Origin: Periplaneta americana | Taxonomy: Eukaryota; Arthropoda; Insecta; Blattodea; Blattidae | NCBI RefSeq assembly: GCF_040183065.1 | Contig: NC_091119.1 | Span: 204,645,298-204,709,297 of the forward strand | DNA length: 64,000 nucleotides | Direction of reading: 5' to 3' | In this document: piece by piece, positions 1 to 10,626 of the stretch | Position numbering within the stretch: position 1 is the stretch's first letter | Layout of the letters: every line of letters begins with the position of its first letter | Made by a program: the position numbers and the translations under genes | Notes under the pieces: model-generated | Told to the model about the DNA's origin: nothing | Database searches by the model: none | Seen by the model: only the letters and a program-made list of their open reading frames with translations

Positions 1-32
1 CAGTAACAAATATAAATGATACTCGGGAGGAA
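1..32 (+). pseudogene. Scrap of RTE-type LINE reverse transcriptase
   Basis: The first 32 bases read [10 protein letters not shown] in one frame. This matches the post-RT region of the RTE copies at 12803-13876, 14912-15851 and 34140-35240. The match stops near base 34 and satellite DNA follows, so the satellite lies inside or beside an RTE copy whose rest is outside the window. Confidence 0.7.
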
Positions 33-35
33 GTT

Positions 36-2525
36 AGTTGAACAAGAAAATAAAATGAGACTAGCCTATGTTGGTCGAGAAACAAAAATGAGACTAGCGT
101 ATATTGACCAAGAAACAGCAATGATACTAGCGTATGTTGATTAAGAAACAACAATGAGCTAGTGTATGTTGATCAAGAAACAAAAATGAACTACCGTCTC
201 TCGATCAAGAAACAAAAATGAGACTAGCGTATGTTGATCAAGAATCAGCAATGATATTAGTGTATGTTGATCAAGAAACAACAATGAGCTAGTGTATGTT
301 GGTCAAGAAACAACAATGAGACTAGCGTATGTTGATCATGAAACAACAATGAGACTAGCGTATGTTGATCATGAAACAACAATGAGACTAGTGTATGTTG
401 GTCATGAAACAACAATGAGCTAGTGTATGTTGGTCATGAAACAGCAATGAGACTAGCGTATGTTGATCATGAAACAACAATGAGACTAGTGTATGTTGAT
501 CATGAAACAACAATGATCTAGTGTATGTTGGTCATGAAACAGCAATGAGACTAGCGTATGTTGGTCAAGAAACAACAATGAGACTAGCGTATGTTGATCA
601 TGAAACAACAATGAGCTAGTGTATGTTGGTCATGAAACAACAATGAGACTAGCGTATGTTGGTCATGAAACAACAATGAGACTAGCGTATGTTGATCATG
701 AAACAACAATGAGACTAGCGTATGTTGGTCAAGAAACAACAATGAGACTAGCGTATGTTGGTCATGAAACAACAATGAGACTAGCGTATGTTGATCATGA
801 AACAACAATGAGCTAGTGTATGTTGGTCATGAAACAACAATGAGACTAGCGTATGTTGATAATGAAACAACAATGAGCTAGTGTATGTTGGTCATGAAAC
901 AACAATGAGACTAGCGTATGCTGGTCATGAAACAACAATGAGACTAGCGTATGTTGATCATGAAACAACAATGAGATTAGTGTATGTTGGTCATGAAACA
1001 ACAATGAGCTAGTGTATGTTGGTCATGAAACAACAATGAGACTAGCGTATGTTGATCATGAAACAACAATGAGCTAGAGTATGTTGGTCAAGAAACAACA
1101 ATGAGACTAGCGTATGCTGGTCATGAAACAACAATGAGACTAGCGTATGTTGATCATGAAACAACAATGAGACTAGCGTATGTTGGTCATGAAACAACAA
1201 TGAGACTAGCGTATGTTGATCATGAAACAACAATGAGATTAGTGTATGTTGGTCATGAAACAACAATGAGCTAGTGTATGTTGGTCATGAAACAACAATG
1301 AGACTAGCGTATGTTGATCATGAAACAACAATGAGCTAGTGTATGTTGGTCATGAAACAACAATGAGACTAGCGTATGTTGATCATGAAACAACAATGAG
1401 CTAGTGTATGTTGGTCATGAAACAACAATGAGACTAGCGTATGTTGATCATGAAACAACAATGAGACTAGTGTATGTTGGTCATGAAACAACAATGAGCT
1501 AGTGTATGTTGGTCAAGAAACAACAATGAGACTAGCGTATGTTGATCATGAAACAACAATGAGCTAGCGTATGTTGGTCAAGAAACAACAATGAGACTAG
1601 CGTATGTTGATCATGAAACAACAATGAGCTAGTGTATGTTGGTCATGAAACAACAATGAGACTAGCGTATGTTGATCATGAAATAACAATGAGCTAGTGT
1701 ATGTTGGTCATGAAACAACAATGAGACTAGCGTATGTTGATCATGAAACAACAATGAGACTAGTGTATGTTGGTCATGAAACAACAATGAGCTAGTGTAT
1801 GTTGGTCATGAAACAACAATGAGACTAGCGTTTGTTGATCATGAAACAACGAGCTAGCGTATGTTGGTCAAGAAACAACAATGAGACTAGCGTATGTTGA
1901 TCATGAAACAACAATGAGCTAGTGTATGTTGGTCATGAAACAACAATGAGACTAGCGTATGTTGATCATGAAACAACAATGAGACTAGCGTATGTTGATC
2001 ATGAAACAACAATGAGACTAGCGTATGCTGGTCATGAAACAACAATGAGACTAGCGTATGTTGATCATGAAACAACAATGAGCTAGTGTATGTTGGTCAT
2101 GAAACAACAATGAGACTAGCGTATGTTGATCGAGAAACAACAATGAGACTAGCGTATGTTGGTCATGAAACAGCAATGATACTAGCGTATGTTGATCGAG
2201 AAACAACAATGAGACTATCGTATGTTGATCATGAAACAGCAATGATACTAGCGTATGTTGATCGAGAAACAACAATGAGACTAGCGTATGTTGGTCATGA
2301 AACAACAATGAGACTAGCGTATGTTGGTCAAGAAACAACAATTAGACTAGCGTATGTTGGTCAAGAAACAACAATGAGACTAGCGTATGTTGGTCATGAA
2401 ACAACAATGAGACTAGCGTATGTTGATCATGAAAGAGCAATGATACTAGCGTATGTTGATCGAGAAACAACAATGAGACTAGCGTATGTTGGTCATGAAA
2501 CAACAATGAGACTAGCGTATGTGGG
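36..2525. repeat. Satellite array, 33/32-bp units (about 76 copies)
   Basis: The unit has the form GTATGTTGRTCATGAAACAA followed by CAATGAGACTAGC (33 bp). A second version has GAGCTAGT in place of GAGACTAGC and is one base shorter (32 bp). The two versions often alternate, giving a 65-bp higher-order unit, clearest at about 1270-1900. Units in the first 250 bp and after 2100 are more diverged, as expected for array edges. Each unit holds GTTG...CAAC, which can pair as a small stem, and many hold TGATCA. Because 33 is a multiple of three, runs of 33-mers are open on both strands and encode 11-residue repeats. These have no sign of being real proteins, since every 32-mer shifts the frame. Confidence 0.95.
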
Positions 2526-2529
2526 GCAA

Positions 2530-3190
2530 AAAGGAATCTCGCAACATATTAACTCGCTACGTCTTCTTTATAAACTGTTTAATGCTCTGTTAAAACTAGT
2601 GAACCTACAGTATAAACTACGAATGGATGACTGAGGTACTAACTTGAGTCTCGTATGGGACATAAAAATACTAAAAGCTTCTGCATTGTGTATTGAGTGG
2701 ATATGGACCTAATCCTGATGTGAGAATGCCGCTAAAATTGGGCTAGAATTTCCAAGACGAATTTAACGTTGTGTCGTTTTCAGATAAACCTCAAAATGTG
2801 GAGCACAACTACGTACAGCGAGTTACATTTAAAACATAATTATAGAGGGCTGTGATAAACGGGGCAAGACGCGAGGACTCTTGAGATGAACGCTTCGCTG
2901 AACAGCTTTCTGACGGCGCACCGCACCCACAATGCAATGCGTCTTATCGCGGCAGAGGGATTATACATTCTGCATAAGCGGCAGGCAGTGTCGGATTTAA
3001 GCCGCGGCGGTTAAGACGAGCCCTAGAGCCATTATCCGACAAGGCCGGGCTTCCAAACCGATCTGCGTCCCGCTTAGATCACCGACAGTTAACGGAACTG
3101 TACTTGACGAAAAACGGGAATTTTCGGCACGTGTTGATGCCGTAAACTGCAATAGTAGGAAATTAAACTATGCTATATAAATTCACGGAT
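2530..3190. other. Unassigned single-copy-looking DNA
   Basis: No open frame of note, no tandem repeat and no match to other parts of the window. The part from about 2850 to 3110 is richer in G+C than its surroundings. I can assign nothing here. Confidence 0.5.
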
Positions 3191-3204
3191 TGCTTTCTTA
3201 TAAT

Positions 3205-3205
3205 A

Positions 3206-3270
<65 letters not shown>

Positions 3271-4110
3271 TTATTTTAGCTGGCAGAGTTAAGGCCGTAA
3301 GGCCTTCTCTTCCACACAACCAGCAAAAAGTATATATACATATGCACGAACTTACAAAGAATTCAACAATTTGATTAATTTGAGAGTTACATGTATACAA
3401 CAGTTATTTACGAATTAAACAACAGAATACTATGAACTATTAATTAAACACTGAAATAAACTGTGTAGCAGAATGAAGCTAAAATACAGAGAATGTTAAT
3501 ATATTTCAAATAATATTAGATAATAGAAAGAGATTATTATGAGACAATTTTGAAAATACAGCACAATCAGGATGATGTCTAAAGAAAAACGTAACAATGT
3601 AGTCAGTGATAGTTTAAATCAGTATAATTGGAGTGAAATGCTAATAAGGTTATCTTTTAAGCTGTTCTTAAAGGTGTTTATTGTCTTGCAGCCCCTAATA
3701 CTTTGTGACAAGGAATTCCATTGACGCGAGGTGGATACTGTAAAAGATGATGAATAACAAGATGTTCTATGAAGAGGTATACTTAGCGTGCCACAGATAA
3801 GTGATCTGGTATTTACGTCGTGGTTAGAGTATAGATAAGAGAAACGAGACGAAAGGTAATTTGGTGTTGAAGTGTGCAGAATTCGAAAGAGTAAAGACAA
3901 AGAGTGTAAAGTTCTGCGTTCTTTAAGTCGGATCCACGAAAGACTTGCGAAGGACGGTGATATGTGATCATATCGTCGGATGTTGCACACGTATCTGACG
4001 CACATATTCTGAGCTCGCTGTAACTTGACTGACAGTTCAGAACTTAGGTGACTTAACAAAACGTCACTTAACAAAATGTGACTTAGGACAGAATCCATAG
4101 TGAACACTTA
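3205..4110 (-). mobile_element. LINE family A, 5'-truncated copy A1
   Basis: On the minus strand the order is the C-terminal part of an RT protein, a 3' UTR, a hairpin (AAGGCC TTAC GGCCTT, bases 3291-3306) and CTCTGCCAGC, then an (AAT)n tail seen at 3205-3270. The same 3' end recurs at 11440-11480, 11765-11800, 31118-31160, 39147-39180, 48560-48605 and 52190-52235. The 3' UTR is nearly identical to that of the copy at 52118-52770, which suggests a recent common source. The 5' end is lost, as is usual after target-primed reverse transcription. Confidence 0.85.
3619..4107 (-). pseudogene. Non-LTR retrotransposon RT, C-terminal fragment (162 aa)
   Basis: This is the region that follows the RT fingers and palm in Jockey/CR1-like LINE proteins. 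It carries the pattern KLQRAQNMCVRYV, then HISPSF..LSWI.L..RR, SSSFTVSTSRQWNSL, and a C-terminal F.NSLK. No catalytic RT motif is present, so it cannot be a working polymerase. The first Met lies inside the fragment and is not a true start. The closest relatives in the window are at 39455-40018, 10067-10362 (+) and 52573-52785 (-). The clade is uncertain. Confidence 0.8.
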
Positions 4111-4285
4111 TAAATGAGTTATACTTATATCAGCACTCAAACTCATTTCAAATTCATAGTTGTTCCTCATTCATAATTAAGTGATCGAATAAGTGAGCTG
4201 GGTTGTCCACTTAACTTACTCATTCATATTGATTTCTGACGAGACTAGTTGTTCAGAAAATAATACTGGAAAATAGTAATGAAAA
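4108..4285. other. Short unassigned AT-rich spacer
   Basis: Contains several short near-repeats of ACTCATTCATA and TAAGTGA. It lies between LINE A1 and the AAT run that precedes the RTE copy. No coding or RNA signal. Confidence 0.4.

Positions 4286-4290
<5 letters not shown>

Positions 4291-4370
<80 letters not shown>
4291..4370. repeat. (AAT)n microsatellite
   Basis: About 26 nearly pure AAT units. It sits directly at the 5' truncation point of the RTE copy that follows, so the LINE probably inserted into an older AAT run. Confidence 0.95.
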
Positions 4371-5486
4371 GTGCAATAAGCCTACATCAGTTATTCGTAG
4401 ATTTAAAAAAGGCATATGACTTGATTAAGTGAAATTTCAGATAATATTCTTAATAAATTCGGTATTCCCAGAAAACTAGTTCAACTAATTAAAATATGTC
4501 TCAGTGAAACGTACAGCAGAGTCCGTATAGGTCAGTTTCTGTCTGATGCTTTTTCAATTCACTGTGGGCTAAAGCAAGGAGATGCACTATCACCTTTACT
4601 TTTTAACTTCGCTCTGGAATATGCCATTAGGAAAGTCCAGGAAAACAGAGGGGGTTCGAAATTGAACGGGTTACATCAGCTCCTTGTCTATGCGGATGAC
4701 GTGAATATGTTAGGAGAAAATCCACAAACGATTAGGGAAAACACGGAAATTTTACTTGAAGCAAGTACAGAGTTAAGTTTGGCGGTAAATCCCGAAAAGA
4801 CAAAGTATATGATTATGTCTTGCGACAAAATGGAAATATAAAAATTGGATATTTATCCTTTGAAGAGGTGGAAAAATTCAAATATCTTGGAGCAACAGTA
4901 ACAAATATAAATGATACTAGTGAGGAAATTAAACGCAGAATAAATATGGGAAATGCCTGTTATTATTCGGTTGAGAAGCTTTTGTCATCCAGTCTGCTCT
5001 CAAACAATCTGGAAGTTAGAATTTATAAAACAGTTATATTACCGGTTGTTCTGTATGGTTGTGAAACTTGGACTGTCATTATGAAAGAGGAACAGAGGTT
5101 AAGGGCGTTTGAAAATAAGGTGCTTAGGAAAATATTTGGGGCTAAGCGGGATGAAGCTACAGGAGAATGGAGAAAGTTACACAACACAGAACTGCACGCA
5201 TTGTATTCTTCACCTGACATAATTAGGAACATTAAATCCAGACGTTTGAGATAGCAGGGCATGTAGCACGTATGGGCGAATCCAGAAATGCATATAGAGT
5301 GTTAGTTGGGAGACCGGAGGGAAAAATACTTTTGGGAAAGGCGAGACGTAGATGGAAGTATAATACTAAAATAGAGTTCAGGGAGGTTGGATATGATGGT
5401 AGGGAATGGATTAATCTTCTTCAGGATAGAGACCGATGGCGAGCTTATGTGTGGGTGGCAATGAACCTCCGGGTTCTCTAAAGGTC
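4371..5486 (+). pseudogene. RTE-type LINE RT, 5'-truncated and frameshifted (copy R1)
   Basis: Starts just before RT motif A (FVDFKKAYD) and runs through [13 protein letters not shown] (motif B) and YADDVNML (motif C). It then continues through the [10 protein letters not shown] region, the YGCETWT region, and a C-terminal [13 protein letters not shown] and RRRW block typical of RTE-like endonuclease/RT proteins. Breaks include stops right after motif A, a short deletion near 4825, and a lost base near 5252 where the conserved RWAGHV is disrupted. The protein end MNLRVL is followed by a short UTR. Usual RTE proteins are near 1000 residues; only about the last 360 are represented. Confidence 0.88.
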
Positions 5487-5489
5487 ACT

Positions 5490-5764
5490 TGTAGCGTGTG
5501 TAATTAAATAAATAAATAAAGTGACTTTAAGAGTGCAAACAGGTAAAGTGGTGACATTTTCAGGTAGGAGAAGAATTTTGTTTTTTTTTTTAAGTGAAAA
5601 ACTAAAAGTAGACTATTGTTTTTTCGTCAAAATTGTCAAATTTGAGTCCTAACTCTCCTTGAAAGAAGAAAATTACATATATGCAGCCTGTATAAAACTT
5701 TCCTACCGAGGACTGAACATGGTTCAGTACATTCGAGACCGTAAAACTTGTTACACAAAAAAGA
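5490..5764. other. Unassigned AT-rich DNA
   Basis: Contains a T10 run at about 5580-5592. No convincing coding or repeat signal seen. Confidence 0.4.
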
Positions 5765-5934
5765 TACAAAATATTGAAATTCAAATTCAAATTTATTCAC
5801 AATTTACATTTTAAATGAAATATATGAATAGATACCCGAAATGAGCATATGCTCGTGCTCGGGTACAGTCCAGTAGTCTACATAAATTTTACAGAGATCA
5901 ATAATAATGTTGATGATAGAATAATAGTAAAAAC

Positions 5935-5999
<65 letters not shown>

Positions 6000-6000
6000 G
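5765..6000 (-). mobile_element. LINE family E, 3' end fragment (copy E1)
   Basis: Minus-strand order: an ATT run (5936-5999), about 60 bases, a two-tier hairpin with outer stem TACCCGA/TCGGGTA (5833-5865) and inner GAGCATATGCTC, then AATAAATTTGAATTTGAATT as a possible tail. The same layout is seen at 6585-7513 (-) and 59595-60512 (+), where RT C-terminal coding sequence is present upstream. No coding sequence remains here. Confidence 0.55.
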
Positions 6001-6002
6001 GT

Positions 6003-6440
6003 AACACCTGCAACAACTTCTACATAGGACAGAAAGGCAGATCGTTTCAAACACGTTACAAAGAACACATCAGCCATAACAAAATTACAAAACACCTCCA
6101 CATATGTAGAACACATCACAAATGCTAACCACACTCACAGAGACATCAACACAGACATGGAAATACTACACATCCAAACAAAAAGCCAGAAACTCAACAC
6201 ACTAGAACAATATGAAATATACGGACACACAAAAACACACCCCAATGAAATTCTCAACACACAACTCAACTTCAAAACACATACACTCTTTGACTCTACA
6301 CTATACCACAGGAACACACCCTCACAGGAAACAGAACAAGTGGCGCCAAGACCAACAACTACCAGTTCTGAAGATGAACCATAAATAGGTCGAAACATGT
6401 AAACGAGGTACCTACGTTGAAATTTAACACAGGAAAGTAT
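6003..6440 (+). pseudogene. Penelope-like element, GIY-YIG endonuclease C-terminus
   Basis: In one frame bases 6008-6120 read FYIGQKGRSFQTRYKEHI, the YIG half of a GIY-YIG nuclease with the conserved R of the R..YKEH block. After a frameshift near 6125 the reading continues as HITNANHTHRDI, then MEILHIQTKSQKLNTLEQYE, which is the helix carrying the conserved E (LEQYEIY). It ends with ILNTQLNF and LFDSTLY. This order is known from Penelope-like elements, where GIY-YIG follows the RT. The downstream bases TGAAGATGAACC and GGTCGAAACATGT are also typical of these elements. The first GIY half and all of the RT are missing, and an AAT run lies directly upstream. Confidence 0.75.
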
Positions 6441-6457
6441 TACCATACATATTCCGA

Positions 6458-6458
<1 letters not shown>

Positions 6459-6501
<43 letters not shown>

Positions 6502-6535
6502 TAATAATAATAATAATAATCATCATCATCATCAT
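6459..6535. repeat. (AAT)n then (ATC)n microsatellite
   Basis: AAT units with one GAT interruption, followed by CATCATCATCATCAT. It follows the Penelope-like fragment. Confidence 0.9.
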
Positions 6536-6584
6536 AGAATAACCGTTACGAAGATGGTACAAAGATAGTAATACAAATTAATTG

Positions 6585-6630
<46 letters not shown>

Positions 6631-7513
6631 GTAATAAAACAAAAATATTTATAATAATAAAATAAATACTAAGACGGATGAAATAAAATATAAAACTTCT
6701 TAGCGAGAGTTAACAGAACTTAAATAAGCATATAATAACAAGGAAAAAAAAATGACGAACTCGAAAATCGACAGAAAAGTATAAAGTAAAAGTATAAAGC
6801 AAAAATTAAATACAATAACAAATATCTTACAATATTATTGTAATACTCGTATATGAACATTCTTCAAAATTCGAAATCTCATAGTAAAATAGCCTACATA
6901 TTACAATTTATTGTACAAATACAAGGTAACTGGGTCACACCCGAAAAAGCAAGATGCTTGAGGTCGGGTGTGACCAATAATGAAAACTGGATAGAAGAAA
7001 AAAATAAATGAAACAATAGGATAATAATAATAATAATAATAATACTAGCCTAATAATAATAATAATAATCACAACTCTGATTAAACTGTTAAATGTAATT
7101 ACACATAAAATTTAAAAAGAATAAGAATAAAAACAAAAACAAAGAAACAAACCAACGGTGCCATTGCCTACAGTATACATAAACATACTAAGTTAAGAAT
7201 ACAACATTGTTAAGGTGACAGAAAAAAAAATAAAGTATAAGAAATTACATGATTACAATTTTAAAAACAGTTCAAGCACTTGTTTTTTGAATAATGTATT
7301 GTTTAATAATTTTAGTTTAGGTTTCCTCTTTATAAAATCATTATATAATCTTGGACCGTAATAAAAGGACTTCTTTCATAAACGATTATTTGAAGGTAAC
7401 GTGGAGTCACAAAGTGTCTAAATCCGCCACTGAGTACGAGGCAGAGTTTAATAAAGTGACGTAATGGAGATGGATTACACTCATAAACAGCTAAGATAGC
7501 GCGCCTCACCACG
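6585..7513 (-). mobile_element. LINE family E, 5'-truncated copy E2
   Basis: Minus strand: RT C-terminal coding part (stop at 7253-7255), 3' UTR with ATT runs at 7021-7070, then a strong hairpin at 6933-6975. The hairpin's outer stem GGTCACACCCGA/TCGGGTGTGACC is 12 perfect pairs, and its inner stem is AAGCA/TGCTT. The 3' UTR then runs to an ATT run at 6589-6632. The coding end reads FYYGPRLYND and LFKKQVLELFLKL, a C-terminal pattern of non-LTR RT proteins, with one in-frame stop upstream of it. Homologous to the copy at 59595-60512. Confidence 0.7.
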
Positions 7514-7519
7514 CAGAGT

Positions 7520-8185
7520 TACACGAAAGAAAGAGGGAAGAGATGGAATTCGTTAACGAGTAATGAATACATAAATAAATGAATGCGAGTTTCCATATGG
7601 CGGGCCCAAGGAACCAACCGTCCACACGGAACGCGGAGAACTGCGAACAAAGCGTTTAATGCGCTCAGAACTTCACAATTTCCATGGAAACAAACATCCA
7701 ATAATGTCAAAAAATGAAACAGCCTGGGGTGAAATCTGTATATGTAAATAACGTAAAATCCGTTGTTATTCCGTTTTTACGTTAGCCTATCGCTTTTGCT
7801 ATGAATCGCCAACAGATTTGTGCTGGAAGATTACACGGAAAAGCTTACATTAACAACTGAGACTTAAACATGTGCCATTACAGTTGTGCAGCGATCGCCC
7901 ATCCGGATCTGCGAAAACGAACGGTGATTCATTACAACGGAAAGCATCGATAATCACAGCTGCGTAATGATAATATGGCTGCAGGGGAGCCGGTTAACTG
8001 CCTTCATCGAGAACTGTCTGCTGTTCGAGTACCGATAAGCTTCACTCATTTTAAATGACAAGAAAGAGGCACGTTTCATGCAGGGGTTTGTTCAAAAGTC
8101 ACTCCAATTTTTAATCGCTGGAACTCTGTCAAAAATAATGTCTGCATATTAGAAAGATGTCTGCTCTTTCACAAAGGAATGGAAA
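7520..8185. other. Unassigned DNA
   Basis: Mixed-composition sequence with no usable frame and no match elsewhere in the window. Confidence 0.4.
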
Positions 8186-8559
8186 TTATATACAGAATGA
8201 ACCGGAAGTGATGCCATTAATTTCGGGGGGTTATTCTTTGGAACGTATGAAGCAAAAAAAGTTTAATGCAATTAGCTCGTTTTTGCTTCCTTTTCGAGAC
8301 AAAATTGTTTAGCTATATGAAACATTTCATACCGTGCTTTTATTTAATTCCCAATATGCTCAGTCAATTTAAGGGAACAGTGTATTTTGATAATTATTTA
8401 TTGAAAGAACTTCAGTTTTGTCCTTTAAATGTGCAGAAATTTGATCCCAATAAATGTAATTTTCATTCTGCGAAGGTATTTTACAATGTTACATTTGATT
8501 GGATCAGATTTCTGGAGTAGTATATCGATTAAAGAGTATTTAAAGGACGTAAATGATAT

Positions 8560-8909
8560 TTTGTTATTGAAGTGTTGTGTCAGTGAAGAATTATGTTGTG
8601 TAAGTGAAACGTGTTCCTGTCAGTGAAGCTTTATAGTTTATAGTGGCAGTGCAAAATATTTGAACAGTGAAATGTTTTTGAAGAGTTAGTGAAATCAGGA
8701 TAGAATCAGTGAAATGTGTCGTAGTTCCAGTGCAGTGAGTGAGTTGACAGCAAAATGAGTGTAGTGTTGGAAGGTACTTGTGCAGATATGAACATATCAT
8801 ACTCGTGGGTTTTAGTTCGAACTTAGGTTTAAGATACAAATTAGATTTACTTTAAATGTTATTTTAAGTGATCGTGCTTAATTTAATTTAGGATGTTCCC
8901 TGTTATTAA

Positions 8910-8946
<37 letters not shown>

Positions 8947-9085
8947 AATTATTGTTAGTATTAATTATTATAATTGTATTTTAATTAATAAGTTTATTAT
9001 TGTCATTATTGAGTGTAATTAGATACCACTGCCACCGGGTATATACCCATTGCAGCGTTAATAAATACATACATACAAATGATAG
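8560..9085 (+). mobile_element. LINE family C, 3' UTR fragment (copy C1)
   Basis: Contains repeated CAGTGAAATGTGT-like units (8580-8740), an ATT run (8908-8945) and a terminal hairpin CACTGC...GCAGCG (9027-9057) with inner GGGTATATACCC. This is followed by TTAATAAATACATACATAC. The same order of parts occurs in the longer copy at 17025-18543. Only untranslated sequence remains. Confidence 0.75.
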
Positions 9086-9548
9086 CCGTCCAAATCTTGG
9101 ATTTAAAATATCGGCATCTTAATCAATTAAAATGAACAAAAAAGAAAATGTAAATTAATGTTAGAAAAATATATAATGAAATAAAAAAATGATATTCTGC
9201 GACAAGATGTGGTAGCTATCAAAACGATAAAAATTTATTGAAAATAAATAATGTAAACTGAATATTTTAAAGATGAATAGAGATGGTGATTGATGATGTT
9301 CAATGAAGATTTTAAAATGGTTGATGCAATTGTCTGAAGAGTCTTTTCAGGAAAACCTGTAATTTTCTGAGGATCTCCAATGTAAAGAAGAAAACTGAAA
9401 TTCTTTCAGTCACTTAAATTGACTGAGCATATTGGTAATTAAATCAATGGCTTTCCCAAAAACACGATATGAACTGTTTTCTTATGATCATTTTTATCTG
9501 GAACGAAATTGTATTGAACGATTTTGTTTGAAATATCTCAAAGAATTT

Positions 9549-9938
9549 ACGGGTGTCTGAGAATAAGGTTCTTAGGAAAATATTTGGGGCTAAGAGGGAT
9601 GAAGTTACAGGAGAATAGAGAAAGTTACACAACACAGAACTGCACGCATTGTATTCTTCACCTGACATAATTAGGAACATTAAATCCAGAGGTTAGGGAT
9701 GGGCAGGGCATGTAGCACGTTTGGGCGAATCCAGAAATGCATATAGACTGTTAGTTGGAAGACCTGAGGGAAAAATATCTTTGGGAAGGCCGAGACGTAG
9801 ATGGGAGGATAATATTAAAATGGATTTGAGGGAGGTGGGATATGATGATAGACACTGGATTAATCTTGCTCAGGATAGGGACCGATGGCGGGCTTATGTG
9901 AGGGCGGCAAAGAACCTCCGAGTTCCTTAAAAGCCGTA
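9549..9938 (+). pseudogene. RTE-type LINE, C-terminal fragment (copy R2)
   Basis: Codes for the end of the RTE protein from [15 protein letters not shown] through [12 protein letters not shown] to KNLRVP, then a GTAAGTAAGTA tail. One in-frame stop (GAATAG) interrupts the start. Flanking copies of ATATCTCAA.GAAT on both sides (about 9530-9545 and 9939-9953) are a plausible TSD, and they lie in fold-back element F1. Confidence 0.85.
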
Positions 9939-10020
9939 AGTAAGTATATCTCAATGAATAACCCCCTGAATTTAACGACATTACACACGGTTCACTTTGT
10001 AGGATGAAAATTGAATAACA

Positions 10021-10064
10021 TACGAGGGTCATTTCATAAGTCATGAGAACTAACTTATGTGAAA
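10021..10064. repeat. Possible solo mariner-type terminal repeat
   Basis: ACGAGGGTCATTTCATAAGT resembles known mariner-type ends, and the next bases hold an imperfect mirror (ACTTATGTGAAAT). No partner end or transposase is seen nearby. Confidence 0.3.
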
Positions 10065-10574
10065 TCTGCACTCACTTTCTCTCTTATATCGAATTATACA
10101 CACTTCATCCCCCTATTATTTATTCGCTCGTTTTCATACTCTCTCTTGCTATCATAATATCAATAGTCGATCACAACGCGATAACACGCTAGAAATTCCA
10201 CTTCACACATCATCTCTGTATTCCTCATCTTTCACTGTTGCTACCTCTCGTCACTGGAACTCTCTGCCGCCTGAAGTCAAGGGCTGCCGAACATTGAAAT
10301 CTTTCAAATCCAAGTTAGAAAATTATCTTATGACGAGTTGCCAAACTAACTTACTATTATGACAAGCGTTGTATTGCATGTTTCCATGTATTCACTTTTT
10401 TATGTTCTAGTGATATTTAACTTATTTTATATTTTTGTTTTCATATTTTCCGATAAAGGTATATCTATAATTTGGTAAGTTGAGCTATATATAATATTAA
10501 TTTTCCTTATTGAGTGTACTTAAAAATATTGTATTCATTGTATGCTTTGTACTGCACTATTTTATTACTACCAC

Positions 10575-10626
<52 letters not shown>

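Larger units (their letters stand above)
8191..10002. mobile_element. Fold-back TIR element (copy F1), hosting two LINE insertions
   Basis: The left end reads TA then CAGAATGAACCGGAAGTGAT and GGGGGGTTATTCTTTG. The right end, in reverse complement, reads CAAAGTGAACCGTGTGTAAT and GGGGGTTATTCATTGAGATA. Internal sequence is also mirrored (AATTCCCAATATGCTCAGTC near 8350 and its complement near 9410), so the element is largely a palindrome. It is interrupted by a family C LINE (about 8560-9085) and an RTE fragment (9549-9938). A sister copy is at 48318-50572. TA flanks suggest a Tc1/mariner or IS630-type origin, but no transposase is present. Confidence 0.65.

Noticed and set aside
36..2525. CRISPR-like array
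   Set aside because: Units are contiguous with no distinct spacers, and the setting is eukaryotic transposon DNA. The same applies to the 35-, 61- and 70-bp arrays.
584..2634. Open frames of 63-182 residues on both strands in the 33-bp satellite
   Set aside because: They follow from a unit length divisible by three; 32-bp units break every frame, and both strands are equally open.
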